Source: DRYM01 sp964526225
GTDB lineage: Archaea > Thermoproteota > Thermoprotei_A > EX4484-217-1
Length of the DNA: 64,000 nt
Assembly (NCBI GenBank): GCA_964526225.1
Contig: CAZGLL010000001.1
Location: forward strand, 1-64,000
Reading direction: 5' to 3'
Within the stretch, counting starts at the first letter, position 1. Every line of letters begins with the position of its first letter. The notes below the pieces were generated by a model that worked only from the letters and a program-made list of their open reading frames with translations, was not told the origin of the DNA and did not search any database. Both the position numbers and the translations under genes were made by a program. Shown here in pieces: positions 25,607 to 33,793 of the stretch.

Positions 25607-26461
25607 CTACTTTTCAACGTAATAATCCAATACCACCTGGTATCTTCTCCTACAAACAGACCTTATTACTCGAGAATTTTCAATAATAGCTTTTTTAACG
25701 TACTTTCTAAGGAAAGACGTATACTCTATTACAGCGTTTTCTCTGGCTTGAGTTCTATTTTGTCCATTAGTAAAAAGATATACATGTAAATAACCCTTCT
25801 TCTTCAAAGCAAGCAAAGCGTATTTCAGATAATCATAGACCAATTCAGGCAAGGGCATTAATACTCTATCTACCTCAGTAATAGTGCCTTCTAAAACTAC
25901 GTCTTTAGAATCACCCAGTATCGGAATTACTTTTCCTTTCAAACTATTTAGTTGTATACTTTTAACCATGTAGTAATAAGCGTACGGGTTTATATCGATA
26001 GAATACACTACAACATTCTTATTCTTCGCCATTATTAGCGAAAATAAACCTACACCTGAGAACATGTTGAGAACTCTTTCTCCATCATTAACCTTTTCAG
26101 CAACTCTTTTATGCTCATAGTTAAGAGCTGGTGAAATATATACCTTCGTTATGTCTATGAGAAAACGTGTTTCATGCTCTACATATATGGTTTCGCTTCT
26201 ATATGCTCCACATAGGTAAGCATAATCTCTTACCCTATATTTTCCTTTAACCTCAGAAATACTGCACCAAACAGACTTAATATAGGTTAGTTCGTTAAGT
26301 AAATGTTCACCTAAAAGCCTAAGTTTCTCAATGCTAACATCGTGAGGTTTCCTTAAAATGAGAATGTCACCTAAGATCTCCATACGTTTCCAAATTCTTG
26401 ATGAAACATTTTTCCCGAAAAGTTTTCTAGCGAGTTCTCTTAGGTAAACACCGTGAACCAT
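25607..26461 (-). CDS. trm5: Trm5-like tRNA(guanine37) methyltransferase
   Basis: A 284-residue class I methyltransferase of the Trm5/TYW2 family. DITKVYISPALNYEHKRVAEKV is the Trm5 linker motif (DxxKVYFSPRL in the family), followed by the SAM site NMFSGVGLFSL, the acidic SIDINPYAY strand, and MPLPELVYDYL at the catalytic NPP-like position. It makes m1G37 or the wyosine intermediate; subtype (Trm5a, b or c) is not resolvable by eye. ATG 26461 is preferred: the longer frame to 26515 runs into the divergent gene at 26499. Confidence 0.82.
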   Translation of the reverse strand: MVHGVYLRELARKLFGKNVSSRIWKRMEILGDILILRKPHDVSIEKLRLLGEHLLNELTYIKSVWCSISEVKGKYRVRDYAYLCGAYRSETIYVEHETRFLIDITKVYISPALNYEHKRVAEKVNDGERVLNMFSGVGLFSLIMAKNKNVVVYSIDINPYAYYYMVKSIQLNSLKGKVIPILGDSKDVVLEGTITEVDRVLMPLPELVYDYLKYALLALKKKGYLHVYLFTNGQNRTQARENAVIEYTSFLRKYVKKAIIENSRVIRSVCRRRYQVVLDYYVEK

Positions 26462-26498
26462 GCATTCGCACCTTACATTCAAAATTAAGTGATTTATT

Positions 26499-26936
26499 AT
26501 GAGTAGACGCATCATAATACCTTGGGATGAGAGAGGTAAAAAGTCTTTAGCATTAATTCTTAAACCCTATGAAGCAACGATAGTTTCAAAAAACATTCTA
26601 ATAACACTGTTACCTCGTGAGATAAGAATCACAAATAATATAGGTAAATTTTCTGAAGAAGAATCCTCTAGAAAAAGGTACGTTAGGGTATTTTTTGAAG
26701 AATCGATAAAGCCAATTAATGAAGAATCTGAAAGGCCTTATGAGGGAGTATTTGAAAATTATGAGGTGAGATTTGTTAATCTCGGTTTCTCGAAATATTT
26801 AACAATAATTGTTCCCGGAAGTTTTCTTTATAATTACATTGTTCTTTCTGAAAGCAGTATTTCAATCGAGTGTTCAGCTAAGAAAACTGTTTATTTTGAA
26901 AAAATAAGGTCATCACTTACCATATATTTTGTTTAA
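26499..26936 (+). CDS. Unknown small protein
   Basis: A 145-residue protein with no recognised domain. It looks beta-rich (alternating ILITLLPREIRIT, KRYVRVFFEE, YEVRFVNLGF, KYLTIIVPGSF), with no signal peptide, membrane segment or cysteine cluster. It lies head-to-head with the Trm5-like gene and overlaps the convergent amidohydrolase by 24 bases. Codon use resembles its neighbours, so I take it as real. Confidence 0.55.
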   Translation: MSRRIIIPWDERGKKSLALILKPYEATIVSKNILITLLPREIRITNNIGKFSEEESSRKRYVRVFFEESIKPINEESERPYEGVFENYEVRFVNLGFSKYLTIIVPGSFLYNYIVLSESSISIECSAKKTVYFEKIRSSLTIYFV

Positions 26937-28214
26937 TTTTTCTTCAATAACCTTTTTAGCCTTTCTTATTTCATTAGCATTTATCGTTAATACCTCTCCA
27001 GAATCCATTATTACTTCTCCTCTAACTATAACCGTTTCGACGGATGCTTCGGAAAATAATATTGCCTCATAAATATTGAAAATATTTGGCCAACCCTTCA
27101 CCTCTGCGAAATCAAGTACTATGATGTTTGCATCATATCCTTTAGCTATCTTTCCATGATTCTCTATGCCTTTAAATTTAGCATAATTACCTGTAGCCAT
27201 TTTCAGTAAAGTATAGGGTGTTATCCTAGATGGTACGCCATAAAGCGTATTTATGGTATGGTATGCTAATCTAGCTTCAGACATTACATTCCATGACGGA
27301 TTTATGTCTGTTCCTAAACCAACTTTAACGTTTTTAGAAAACATATCGATTAATGGCATATTGCCTGAGAGTAAAATATTATTTGAAACGGGACAGTGTG
27401 CTACATTTGCGCCAGATTTTGCTATATAGTCTATTTCCCTTTCAGTAACCCATACTGCGTGAGCAATAATTGTATTTTCTGATAATAGCCCGTAGTCCTT
27501 AAGAACTTCTACTGGTCTCTTATTGAATATTTCCCTAACCTTTCTTACATCATCCAATGTTTCAGATGCATGAACATGTATTCCTATGTTTTCCTCCTTT
27601 GCTATTAACGCTATTTCACTTAATTGTTCTCTTGATAAGTACCTTAAGCAGCATGGTCCTAGATACACGTTGATCCTACCGTTATCTACACCATCCCATT
27701 TACGATAAAGTTCTATGTTTTCCCTTAACGTTTTTTCGTAGCTAAAACTCCCCGTTTCTAGTATCGCTACTGAGAGATTCGCAATAACTCCGGATTCTTT
27801 AGCTACTTTAGCTACAGAGTCCATGTTGAAGTGCATGTCTGCGAAAGCTACAACACCATTCTTTATGAACGTATAAATTGCTAACTTAGATGCGTAAAAG
27901 GATTCCTCAGGTGTTAATGTGGTTTCATAAGGCCATGCAACTGTTTCTTCCCATTCACGTAATGTTAACCCTAACCCCATGAATCTTAGCGGGAAGAGGC
28001 TTAAATGGGTATGGTAGCTTACAAACCCAGGAAGAACAACTTTATTCTTTAAGTTCAGAACTAGGTCAGAATACTTATACTCGTAAGGTAGCTTATTTAC
28101 ACTGCCGACATCGACTATTTTACCGTTTTCTACATATACAAAGCCTTCCCGTATTATTTCGTTTTCACCGTTCATAGTTACTACTATTGGGTTTAGAAGG
28201 AGAATGCTAACCAA
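26913..28214 (-). CDS. Amidohydrolase, SAH/MTA deaminase type
   Basis: A 433-residue amidohydrolase. Zinc ligands are visible: YHTH at about 67-70, the HVHASETLDDV block with histidine and glutamate, IIAHAV, and GTDINPS with the catalytic aspartate. VAHCPVSNNILLSG is typical of 5'-methylthioadenosine/S-adenosylhomocysteine deaminases, which convert SAH, MTA or adenosine to inosyl forms. In an organism with two AdoMet-family decarboxylases (MTA and polyamine metabolism) such an enzyme would recycle the by-products. The exact substrate is not proven. Confidence 0.88.
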   Translation of the reverse strand: MVSILLLNPIVVTMNGENEIIREGFVYVENGKIVDVGSVNKLPYEYKYSDLVLNLKNKVVLPGFVSYHTHLSLFPLRFMGLGLTLREWEETVAWPYETTLTPEESFYASKLAIYTFIKNGVVAFADMHFNMDSVAKVAKESGVIANLSVAILETGSFSYEKTLRENIELYRKWDGVDNGRINVYLGPCCLRYLSREQLSEIALIAKEENIGIHVHASETLDDVRKVREIFNKRPVEVLKDYGLLSENTIIAHAVWVTEREIDYIAKSGANVAHCPVSNNILLSGNMPLIDMFSKNVKVGLGTDINPSWNVMSEARLAYHTINTLYGVPSRITPYTLLKMATGNYAKFKGIENHGKIAKGYDANIIVLDFAEVKGWPNIFNIYEAILFSEASVETVIVRGEVIMDSGEVLTINANEIRKAKKVIEEKLNKIYGK

Positions 28215-28293
28215 TTCTTTAACCCCTACTAATGTTGCGGTGAAGAATACTTTACAGAACCAGACATAAAAAAATAGTGTTTTAGAACTCGGT

Positions 28294-28863
28294 TTATTCC
28301 GACAAAATTTCCTTAATTCTTTCTATTTTCTCCTTATACTTTGAGGCTTCTTCCTTTAACTTCTCATTCTCGCTACGTAAGTTGTTGATTTGCTCCTCTA
28401 GGTTTTTCACCTTTTCTTCTAGGGATTTCTTTTCTTCTTCAAGTTTCTTTAGTTTCTCACTAAGCTCTTCAACTTCCCTCTTATACTTCTCTACCTCCGG
28501 TGGTGCTAATTTAGCTACAGCTTCCGGAATTTCTATTCTTACACCTTCTCTTAGGAATCTTTGATATGTTTCTTGAATTAGCTTTCCAGCCTTCGTTTTC
28601 GCTTGCAGATGGTTCCTTACGGTTCCTTCGCTTCTACCGAGTTCTTCAGCAATTTGTGAAACATTCATTCCCGCTTTTAATCTTGCAAGCGCTGCTGCAG
28701 CTACGGCTAAGCTATCTACCCATGTAAGTCTTTCTTCAGCTTTCTTTATTTCCTCTATAACATCGGGTCTTAGCAATGTTGCTATGAGTAGCGCTGTTTC
28801 TAGCTTATGTATATCCTGCCTACCTACGGGTCTTAAGGGGATTTCCTCCGCCATCCTATTCAC
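28294..28863 (-). CDS. HTH regulator with long C-terminal coiled coil
   Basis: A 189-residue protein. Residues about 15-105 are a helical HTH domain (ALARLKAGMNVSQIAEELGRSEGTVRNHL is the helix-turn-helix), followed by a charged Glu/Lys coiled coil of about 65 residues (about 122-187). This arrangement is a crenarchaeal regulator type; the coiled coil would drive dimerisation or DNA bridging. It is monocistronic and divergent from the gene at 28921. The target is not visible. Confidence 0.8.
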   Translation of the reverse strand: MNRMAEEIPLRPVGRQDIHKLETALLIATLLRPDVIEEIKKAEERLTWVDSLAVAAAALARLKAGMNVSQIAEELGRSEGTVRNHLQAKTKAGKLIQETYQRFLREGVRIEIPEAVAKLAPPEVEKYKREVEELSEKLKKLEEEKKSLEEKVKNLEEQINNLRSENEKLKEEASKYKEKIERIKEILSE

Positions 28864-28920
28864 CCCGAATATTTAATATTTAAAAATCTGTATTTAACTA
28901 AATCTCAATGGGTTAATATT

Positions 28921-29427
28921 GTGAGCAAAAACTATTCATTAGAAGTAGAAGTTATGATAAGAAACATTCAGAAGCCTAAGTTTAGGGAGAAAATACTTGG
29001 AATAGTTCTCGGCAAATATAGCATCTTTAAACTTACACTTGTATGTAAAGAGGACATACCCGGTGGAAGAATTTTTGAACTCTACTTAGTTGTTGATAGA
29101 TTTGATGAATTAAGAATTGGTAAATACTTTGAAGCTGAGGGTGATGTTGGATATGCTAACATAAAAGGCTTTGCAGAATTATTCAATGTTATTAAAAAGT
29201 TCATAGGCAATAACAAATATTATGTTAGCCCGTGGAATATGATACCAGCACTTATATCCTATGTTGAATGTAGAAGTTTAACGAAAGACGAGTTTTTAAG
29301 AAGAATAAGCATGAAAGATAATAGATTTTCCCGTGGGTGGTTTAACTTTTTTAGCAAGTATGGTGCTGTGGATTTTGAGAACCTCATGGAAAAAATTAGA
29401 ATTAACCTTAGGGTAGTGGTTATTTAA
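28921..29427 (+). CDS. Unknown protein
   Basis: A 168-residue protein with GTG start (28921). The first 85 residues look like a small beta-barrel (LEVEVMIRNIQKPKF, GIVLGKYSIFKLTLVC, FELYLVVDRF); the last 60 are helical with two aromatic clusters (YYVSPWNMIPAL, SRGWFNFFSKYG). No family recognised. Convergent with the PfkB-kinase gene across 14 bases. Confidence 0.55.
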   Translation: MSKNYSLEVEVMIRNIQKPKFREKILGIVLGKYSIFKLTLVCKEDIPGGRIFELYLVVDRFDELRIGKYFEAEGDVGYANIKGFAELFNVIKKFIGNNKYYVSPWNMIPALISYVECRSLTKDEFLRRISMKDNRFSRGWFNFFSKYGAVDFENLMEKIRINLRVVVI

Positions 29428-29441
29428 ATTTCCTTACCGTC

Positions 29442-30383
29442 TTAAGTTATCAGTTCTTTCTCAAGTTTCGACTTTACCTCTTTAAATATGCTAAGCACTT
29501 CTCTCTCGTAAGGTATGCCATTACGGGCTCCCTTTCTTTCAACTTTAAGTCCTGCCGCAACACTAGCAAATAATGCACTGTCCCATAGGCTTAAGCCTTT
29601 AAGCAATCCTGCTGTTAGAGCTGCCGCAAATACGTCACCTGCACCAGTCGTATCAACAACTTTCTTTGGCTTATATGGTGGCACACGTATTCTTGCTTCG
29701 CTAAGTACCAGATACGATCCTTTAGATCCCATTTTAACTATCACTAATTTAGGTCCGTATTGGAGAAGTTTAGATGCTGATTCTGGATCTTTACTTCCAG
29801 TTAAGCATTCTAATTCTCCAAGGTTAAGGTAAAGTATTTTTACATGAGAAAATATTGGCTTTAATTCCTCCAAACTATACTTGCACACTATCGAGCCTGG
29901 ATCATAGCTGAAAGCTATTTCATGTTTTGAAGACACTTTTGCTATTTCTAACGCAAGTTTCCTCCTTATGCTAGCTGCATGAACAAGTTTTGATTTCGAA
30001 ATATATTCTTCATCCGACTTATCTAATGTTATGTAAGCGTTTGCTCCTCTATATGCTATCATTCTTCTAGCTCCGTCCTTCGTTACAATAATGAAAACTT
30101 TACCTGTAGGATGCTCCCTATCTACTTTGAGTCTCGAAATATCAACCCCTTCTTTTTCGAATTCTTTTTTCACAAATTCCCCGAAACTGTCATTACCCAC
30201 TCTTCCAACAAATCCGCATTTTACACCCAGTCTTGCAAGAGCTACAGCATAGTTTGATGCTGAACCGCCAGCTGAAATTACTGAGTCGTAAGCCTCTAAT
30301 GCTTCATCTTCTTTAGGAATTCTCTCCACATACATTACTATGTCTACGTTTGCGTTCCCTATTGCTACGACGTCTAATACCAT
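29442..30383 (-). CDS. PfkB family sugar kinase, candidate ribose-1-phosphate or nucleoside kinase
   Basis: A 313-residue PfkB/ribokinase-family kinase. N-terminal GGSASNYAVALARLG (about 38-52) and C-terminal DTTGAGDVFAAALTAG (about 254-269), with the catalytic aspartate, are intact. It is the last gene of a run with uridine phosphorylase and an R15P-isomerase homologue and overlaps the latter by 10 bases. In Thermococcus a PfkB-family ADP-dependent kinase phosphorylates ribose-1-phosphate to ribose-1,5-bisphosphate, the isomerase's substrate; the context favours that role here, but sugar and nucleotide specificity are inferred. Confidence 0.82.
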   Translation of the reverse strand: MVLDVVAIGNANVDIVMYVERIPKEDEALEAYDSVISAGGSASNYAVALARLGVKCGFVGRVGNDSFGEFVKKEFEKEGVDISRLKVDREHPTGKVFIIVTKDGARRMIAYRGANAYITLDKSDEEYISKSKLVHAASIRRKLALEIAKVSSKHEIAFSYDPGSIVCKYSLEELKPIFSHVKILYLNLGELECLTGSKDPESASKLLQYGPKLVIVKMGSKGSYLVLSEARIRVPPYKPKKVVDTTGAGDVFAAALTAGLLKGLSLWDSALFASVAAGLKVERKGARNGIPYEREVLSIFKEVKSKLEKELIT

Positions 30384-31375
30384 TCTTCATACTCCTCTCT
30401 AGCTAATTTAAATTCCTTCACAAAATAGTCTTGAATTATCCATCCAAACTTCTCCATTAGCACTAGAAATGCTGCTTGAGGAGGTATTAGTCCTTCCTCA
30501 GTTATTATGGCGTCAATGTATTCGGGAGGTGTAACGTCGAATGCAGGATTTCTTACTCTTACATTGGGGTTTTCTCTAAGGTATTTCTCATCAACTATTT
30601 CTAATGGACTTCTCTCCTCTATTTCAACAAGTTCCCCTATGACCGTTGCAGGACTGAACTTATATGTCTCTGCTGCTACGAACATTCTCACCCTTGCTTC
30701 CTTAGCTGCTAAAGCTATGTTAGATGTGCCTATTTTATTGACTACAGCGCCATTGGCTGCTACAGTATCTGCTCCAACAATGACCTTATCCACTTTTTTC
30801 ATTATGTATCTAACAGCCGAATCGGGGATTAGGGTTACATCTATTCCCTCAGAGAGAAGCGCTTTAGCGGTTATATAACCTTGGAATTTAGGCCGAGTTT
30901 CTGTGGCATAAACCCTTATATTCTTACCTTGTTTGAAAGCATGAACTATAACCGAGACTGCTGCTGAACTATTGCAATGAGTTAAAATTACGTCTCCATC
31001 TTGAATCCTTCTTGAACCTATTAAGCCTATTTTTTCTGTTGCCGTTTTAGAGTATTCTATAAATTCGTTTGAATAGCGCACTATAAGAGAAATTGCTTCG
31101 TCAAGTGTTGCCGGTTTAGCTCTTTTCAACCTGGATGTAACATACATTACCGCATTAGGTAGAGATACAGCGGTGGGTCTAGTTGATAAAAGCAACTTAG
31201 CTATTTTATCTATGTACCTTATAAAGTCGCTTACCTCTTTTCTTCCAGAGTATTTTTCAGCAGCTATTTTGAGAGCTAAGGCAGCTGCTCTAGCTATCCT
31301 GCCTGCCCCCCTAATTCTCATAGTCTTGATGTCGTCAGCTATTTTCACTACATCTTCAGGAATTATTGTAGACAT
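30374..31375 (-). CDS. Ribose-1,5-bisphosphate isomerase-type eIF2B-fold protein
   Basis: A 333-residue member of the eIF2B alpha/beta/delta fold. The catalytic pair of the archaeal R15P isomerase (C133 and D202 in Thermococcus TK0185, from memory) is conserved at nearly the same numbers: C134 in LTHCNSS and D203 in GADTVAANGA. It would turn ribose-1,5-bisphosphate into ribulose-1,5-bisphosphate in nucleoside or AMP breakdown. A sister protein directly upstream (overlap of 13 bases) lacks both residues. No RuBisCO or AMP phosphorylase is in the window. Confidence 0.85.
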   Translation of the reverse strand: MSTIIPEDVVKIADDIKTMRIRGAGRIARAAALALKIAAEKYSGRKEVSDFIRYIDKIAKLLLSTRPTAVSLPNAVMYVTSRLKRAKPATLDEAISLIVRYSNEFIEYSKTATEKIGLIGSRRIQDGDVILTHCNSSAAVSVIVHAFKQGKNIRVYATETRPKFQGYITAKALLSEGIDVTLIPDSAVRYIMKKVDKVIVGADTVAANGAVVNKIGTSNIALAAKEARVRMFVAAETYKFSPATVIGELVEIEERSPLEIVDEKYLRENPNVRVRNPAFDVTPPEYIDAIITEEGLIPPQAAFLVLMEKFGWIIQDYFVKEFKLAREEYEEWY

Positions 31376-32364
31376 TTCTTCACCTCATTTATTAGAGTTT
31401 GAATGTCTGGGAATTCAGGAGGCCATTTACCGTAAATTTGCTTCATAAGTATCGGAATAGCTTGTGGAGCAATAACGCCATACTCTGTTATTATTGCATC
31501 AACATACTCTGGCGGAATTACGTCAAGCAATGGTATTTCGACCTTTAATTTTTCACCAATCTTCCTCTTTGTTTCCTCATCAATAATTGTCCTTTCTGGA
31601 GCATGGGGTATCTTAATTAATTCGCCAAATATTGTCTCATAACTGAACTTTAATGTTGAAGAAGCAACAAAAACTCTCACCCTCGCCTCATGAGCTGCCA
31701 ATGCTAGTAATGAGGACCCTACTTTACTAATAACCGCTCCGTTTGCTGCAACAGCCTCTGCTCCAAGAAAAGCTTTTGTTGCATCCTTCATAAAATACCT
31801 CATTGCTGAATCGACGATTAGTGTAATCGGAATATTCATTTTGGAAAGTTTCGAAGCAATTATTTTCCCATCATCCCCCGGTCTTGACTCTGCAACATAA
31901 ACTTCAAACTTTTTACCTTGAGCATATGCCCTTTCGAATATCTTCATTATCGTCTTACTGTATGTTGCGGTAATTATGATATCTCCATGCACTACTCTAT
32001 TGGCTCCTATAATCGATATCTTCTCTGTGTCTTCACGTGATTTTCTGAGTAAATAGCTTATTTTTTCGAGAATAAGTGAAACATTGCTTTTGAAATCTAC
32101 GTTTTCCTCTAGATTATGTTTTAGAGTAAGCAGAATTTCTCTAAAAGAATTAATTAACATCGCAGATGTAGGTCTTGAAGAAATTATTTCGTTAGCAACG
32201 TATGTTACGTTCTCGACTAAGTCTTTTACTGAATTACTTAGCTTGACTATTTCTGCAAGATTCTCCAGCGCTACTTCAGCTACTCCGGACGAGCTCCTAA
32301 TATTCCATTCCTTAATGTCTTTAATTACTTTTGAAACTATTGAGACAACATTAGGTGATACCAT
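31363..32364 (-). CDS. eIF2B-alpha-like protein lacking isomerase catalytic residues
   Basis: A 333-residue paralogue of the protein at 30374, alignable without gaps over the core. The isomerase cysteine is replaced by T134 (ITATYSK) and the aspartate by E203 (GAEAVAANGA). GAE and TYS are what eukaryotic eIF2B-alpha has at these positions, so this copy is probably a non-enzymatic aIF2B-type regulator or a partner subunit of the active isomerase. It sits 6 bases after uridine phosphorylase and overlaps the isomerase gene by 13 bases, so it belongs to the same operon. Confidence 0.85.
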   Translation of the reverse strand: MVSPNVVSIVSKVIKDIKEWNIRSSSGVAEVALENLAEIVKLSNSVKDLVENVTYVANEIISSRPTSAMLINSFREILLTLKHNLEENVDFKSNVSLILEKISYLLRKSREDTEKISIIGANRVVHGDIIITATYSKTIMKIFERAYAQGKKFEVYVAESRPGDDGKIIASKLSKMNIPITLIVDSAMRYFMKDATKAFLGAEAVAANGAVISKVGSSLLALAAHEARVRVFVASSTLKFSYETIFGELIKIPHAPERTIIDEETKRKIGEKLKVEIPLLDVIPPEYVDAIITEYGVIAPQAIPILMKQIYGKWPPEFPDIQTLINEVKKCLQ

Positions 32365-32370
32365 GTTTAA

Positions 32371-33222
32371 CTATTTCACCTCATACAGTAGCGATGGGTA
32401 AAAGAATTTCTTCTTTTTCGCACTCTTGAGAGAGTCCCATTCGTAAAGTATCTTCACGGCTTCGTTAGCTACACGTATTGCGTCATCGACTCCAGCATTA
32501 GGTACCAATTCATCAGTTACTCTATTTGCTATGACAGCGCAGATTGAGCCTGCTCTAGCACCATAAATATTAGCTAATGTGAATAATGTTGAGGCCTCCA
32601 TTTCGAAGTTAAGTACGTTAGCTTTTTGTAAATCAGAAATAATATTTTTCATCCAGCTTAACATGTATCCTTTAAACCCCGGTCTTCCCTGCCCTGTGTA
32701 GAATGAGTCTGTAGAGGCCGTTATTCCCACGTGATAATTTACATTTAAAGATTCAGCTGCTTCTATAAGGGCTAAAACTACTTCATAACTAGCTACTGCA
32801 GGATATTCGGGAAAAACATATTGCTTAGTTACTCCATCAAATCTTATAGCTCCAACAGATATTATCAGGTCACCGATCCCTATTTCCTTCCTTATAGTTC
32901 CGGTTGTTCCAACTCTAATAAAGGTATGTGCCCCAACCCTTAGTAGTTCTTCTATTGCTATAGCAGTAGCTGGCCCCCCTATACCTGTACTCATCGCTGA
33001 TATGGGGGTGCCCTTATATGTTCCAGTATACGTAACGTATTCTCTGTGGGATGCAACTTTCCTGCTACTATCCCAGTACCTAGCTATTTTAGGTACCCTT
33101 TCCGGATCTCCTGGAAGCAGAACATAAGGTGCAATATCTCCTGGCTTACAGGCTATATGATATTGTTCACCCTCAGTAGTTTGTGGTATTGAAGCTGAAA
33201 TCTTCTTCAAAAAACTAATCAC
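32371..33222 (-). CDS. udp: Uridine/nucleoside phosphorylase
   Basis: A 283-residue PNP/UDP phosphorylase. LLPGDPERV (near 34-42), STGIGGPATAIA (phosphate site), VGTTGTI, and the nucleoside-site NFEMEASTLF are all intact, matching uridine phosphorylases. It splits nucleosides with phosphate into base and ribose-1-phosphate. It is the first gene of the run with two eIF2B-fold proteins and a PfkB kinase, which could carry the ribose-1-phosphate onward. Confidence 0.92.
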   Translation of the reverse strand: MISFLKKISASIPQTTEGEQYHIACKPGDIAPYVLLPGDPERVPKIARYWDSSRKVASHREYVTYTGTYKGTPISAMSTGIGGPATAIAIEELLRVGAHTFIRVGTTGTIRKEIGIGDLIISVGAIRFDGVTKQYVFPEYPAVASYEVVLALIEAAESLNVNYHVGITASTDSFYTGQGRPGFKGYMLSWMKNIISDLQKANVLNFEMEASTLFTLANIYGARAGSICAVIANRVTDELVPNAGVDDAIRVANEAVKILYEWDSLKSAKKKKFFYPSLLYEVK

Positions 33223-33306
33223 CTGGCACTTGAGTTGTAGTGAGAAACATTATTTTCTCGGTACGTTATTAATAAGATATAGAATAGCTGTTAATAAAGG
33301 TAACAT

Positions 33307-33372
33307 TCGTTGATGATGAACCTTTCCCTCACCGAAGCTATTGATGATGTTAACGGTCGCCACTGATTCCAA
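33307..33372 (+). ncRNA. Candidate C/D box sRNA
   Basis: In the gap between divergent udp and the gene at 33400: box C ATGATGA (33313-33319), 12-base guide, box D' CCGA (33332-33335), box C' TGATGA (33342-33347), about 15-base guide, box D CTGA (33363-33366). The first guide is complementary to GAGGGAAAGG, which I recognise as a conserved stretch of 23S rRNA domain I, a plausible 2'-O-methylation target. D' is one base off consensus. Ends are approximate. Confidence 0.6.
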
Positions 33373-33399
33373 TAAAATAATTCACCTAGGTACTGTATA

Positions 33400-33783
33400 A
33401 TGAGATATAGAATAATTAATGGTGCAAACCTTCTCCATACAATTAGGGAGAAAATTATTAACCATATTCTCAACTTAGAGGGCCTAAATGGGAAAATATA
33501 TCTTAAACCTATACATGTTGTCATTGTAAAAAAGGATAATTCTGTTAGAAAATACGTTTACGTAAATAGGTATTGGTGGAAAATAAAGTATAGCGGTAAG
33601 AAAAACAGAACTTCTAAAGTTAAATGGAAATATCTGGGAAAAAGCATACCCTTATCAGAGGAATATGCGTTAAAATTTAAGATAGTAGGGAATGACATCA
33701 TAATAGATGAAAAATCACTTATGAAACTTAGGGAAATATTAGGTGATATTCTCGAAAGATACAACATAATTAGGGGTTATTGA
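33400..33783 (+). CDS. Unknown basic protein
   Basis: A 127-residue, strongly basic protein (pI high by inspection), with KYVYVNRYWWKIKYSGKKNR and KVKWKYLGKSIP in the middle, and a helical C-terminus. The aromatic and Lys/Arg-rich beta segment suggests nucleic-acid binding. Family not recognised. Convergent with metG across 10 bases and just downstream of the C/D sRNA candidate. Confidence 0.55.
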   Translation: MRYRIINGANLLHTIREKIINHILNLEGLNGKIYLKPIHVVIVKKDNSVRKYVYVNRYWWKIKYSGKKNRTSKVKWKYLGKSIPLSEEYALKFKIVGNDIIIDEKSLMKLREILGDILERYNIIRGY

Positions 33784-33793
33784 GAGTTTAAAA

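Noticed and set aside
26461..26515. Longer N-terminus of the Trm5-like protein
   Set aside because: The extra 18 residues overlap the divergent gene at 26499 and do not resemble family N-termini.
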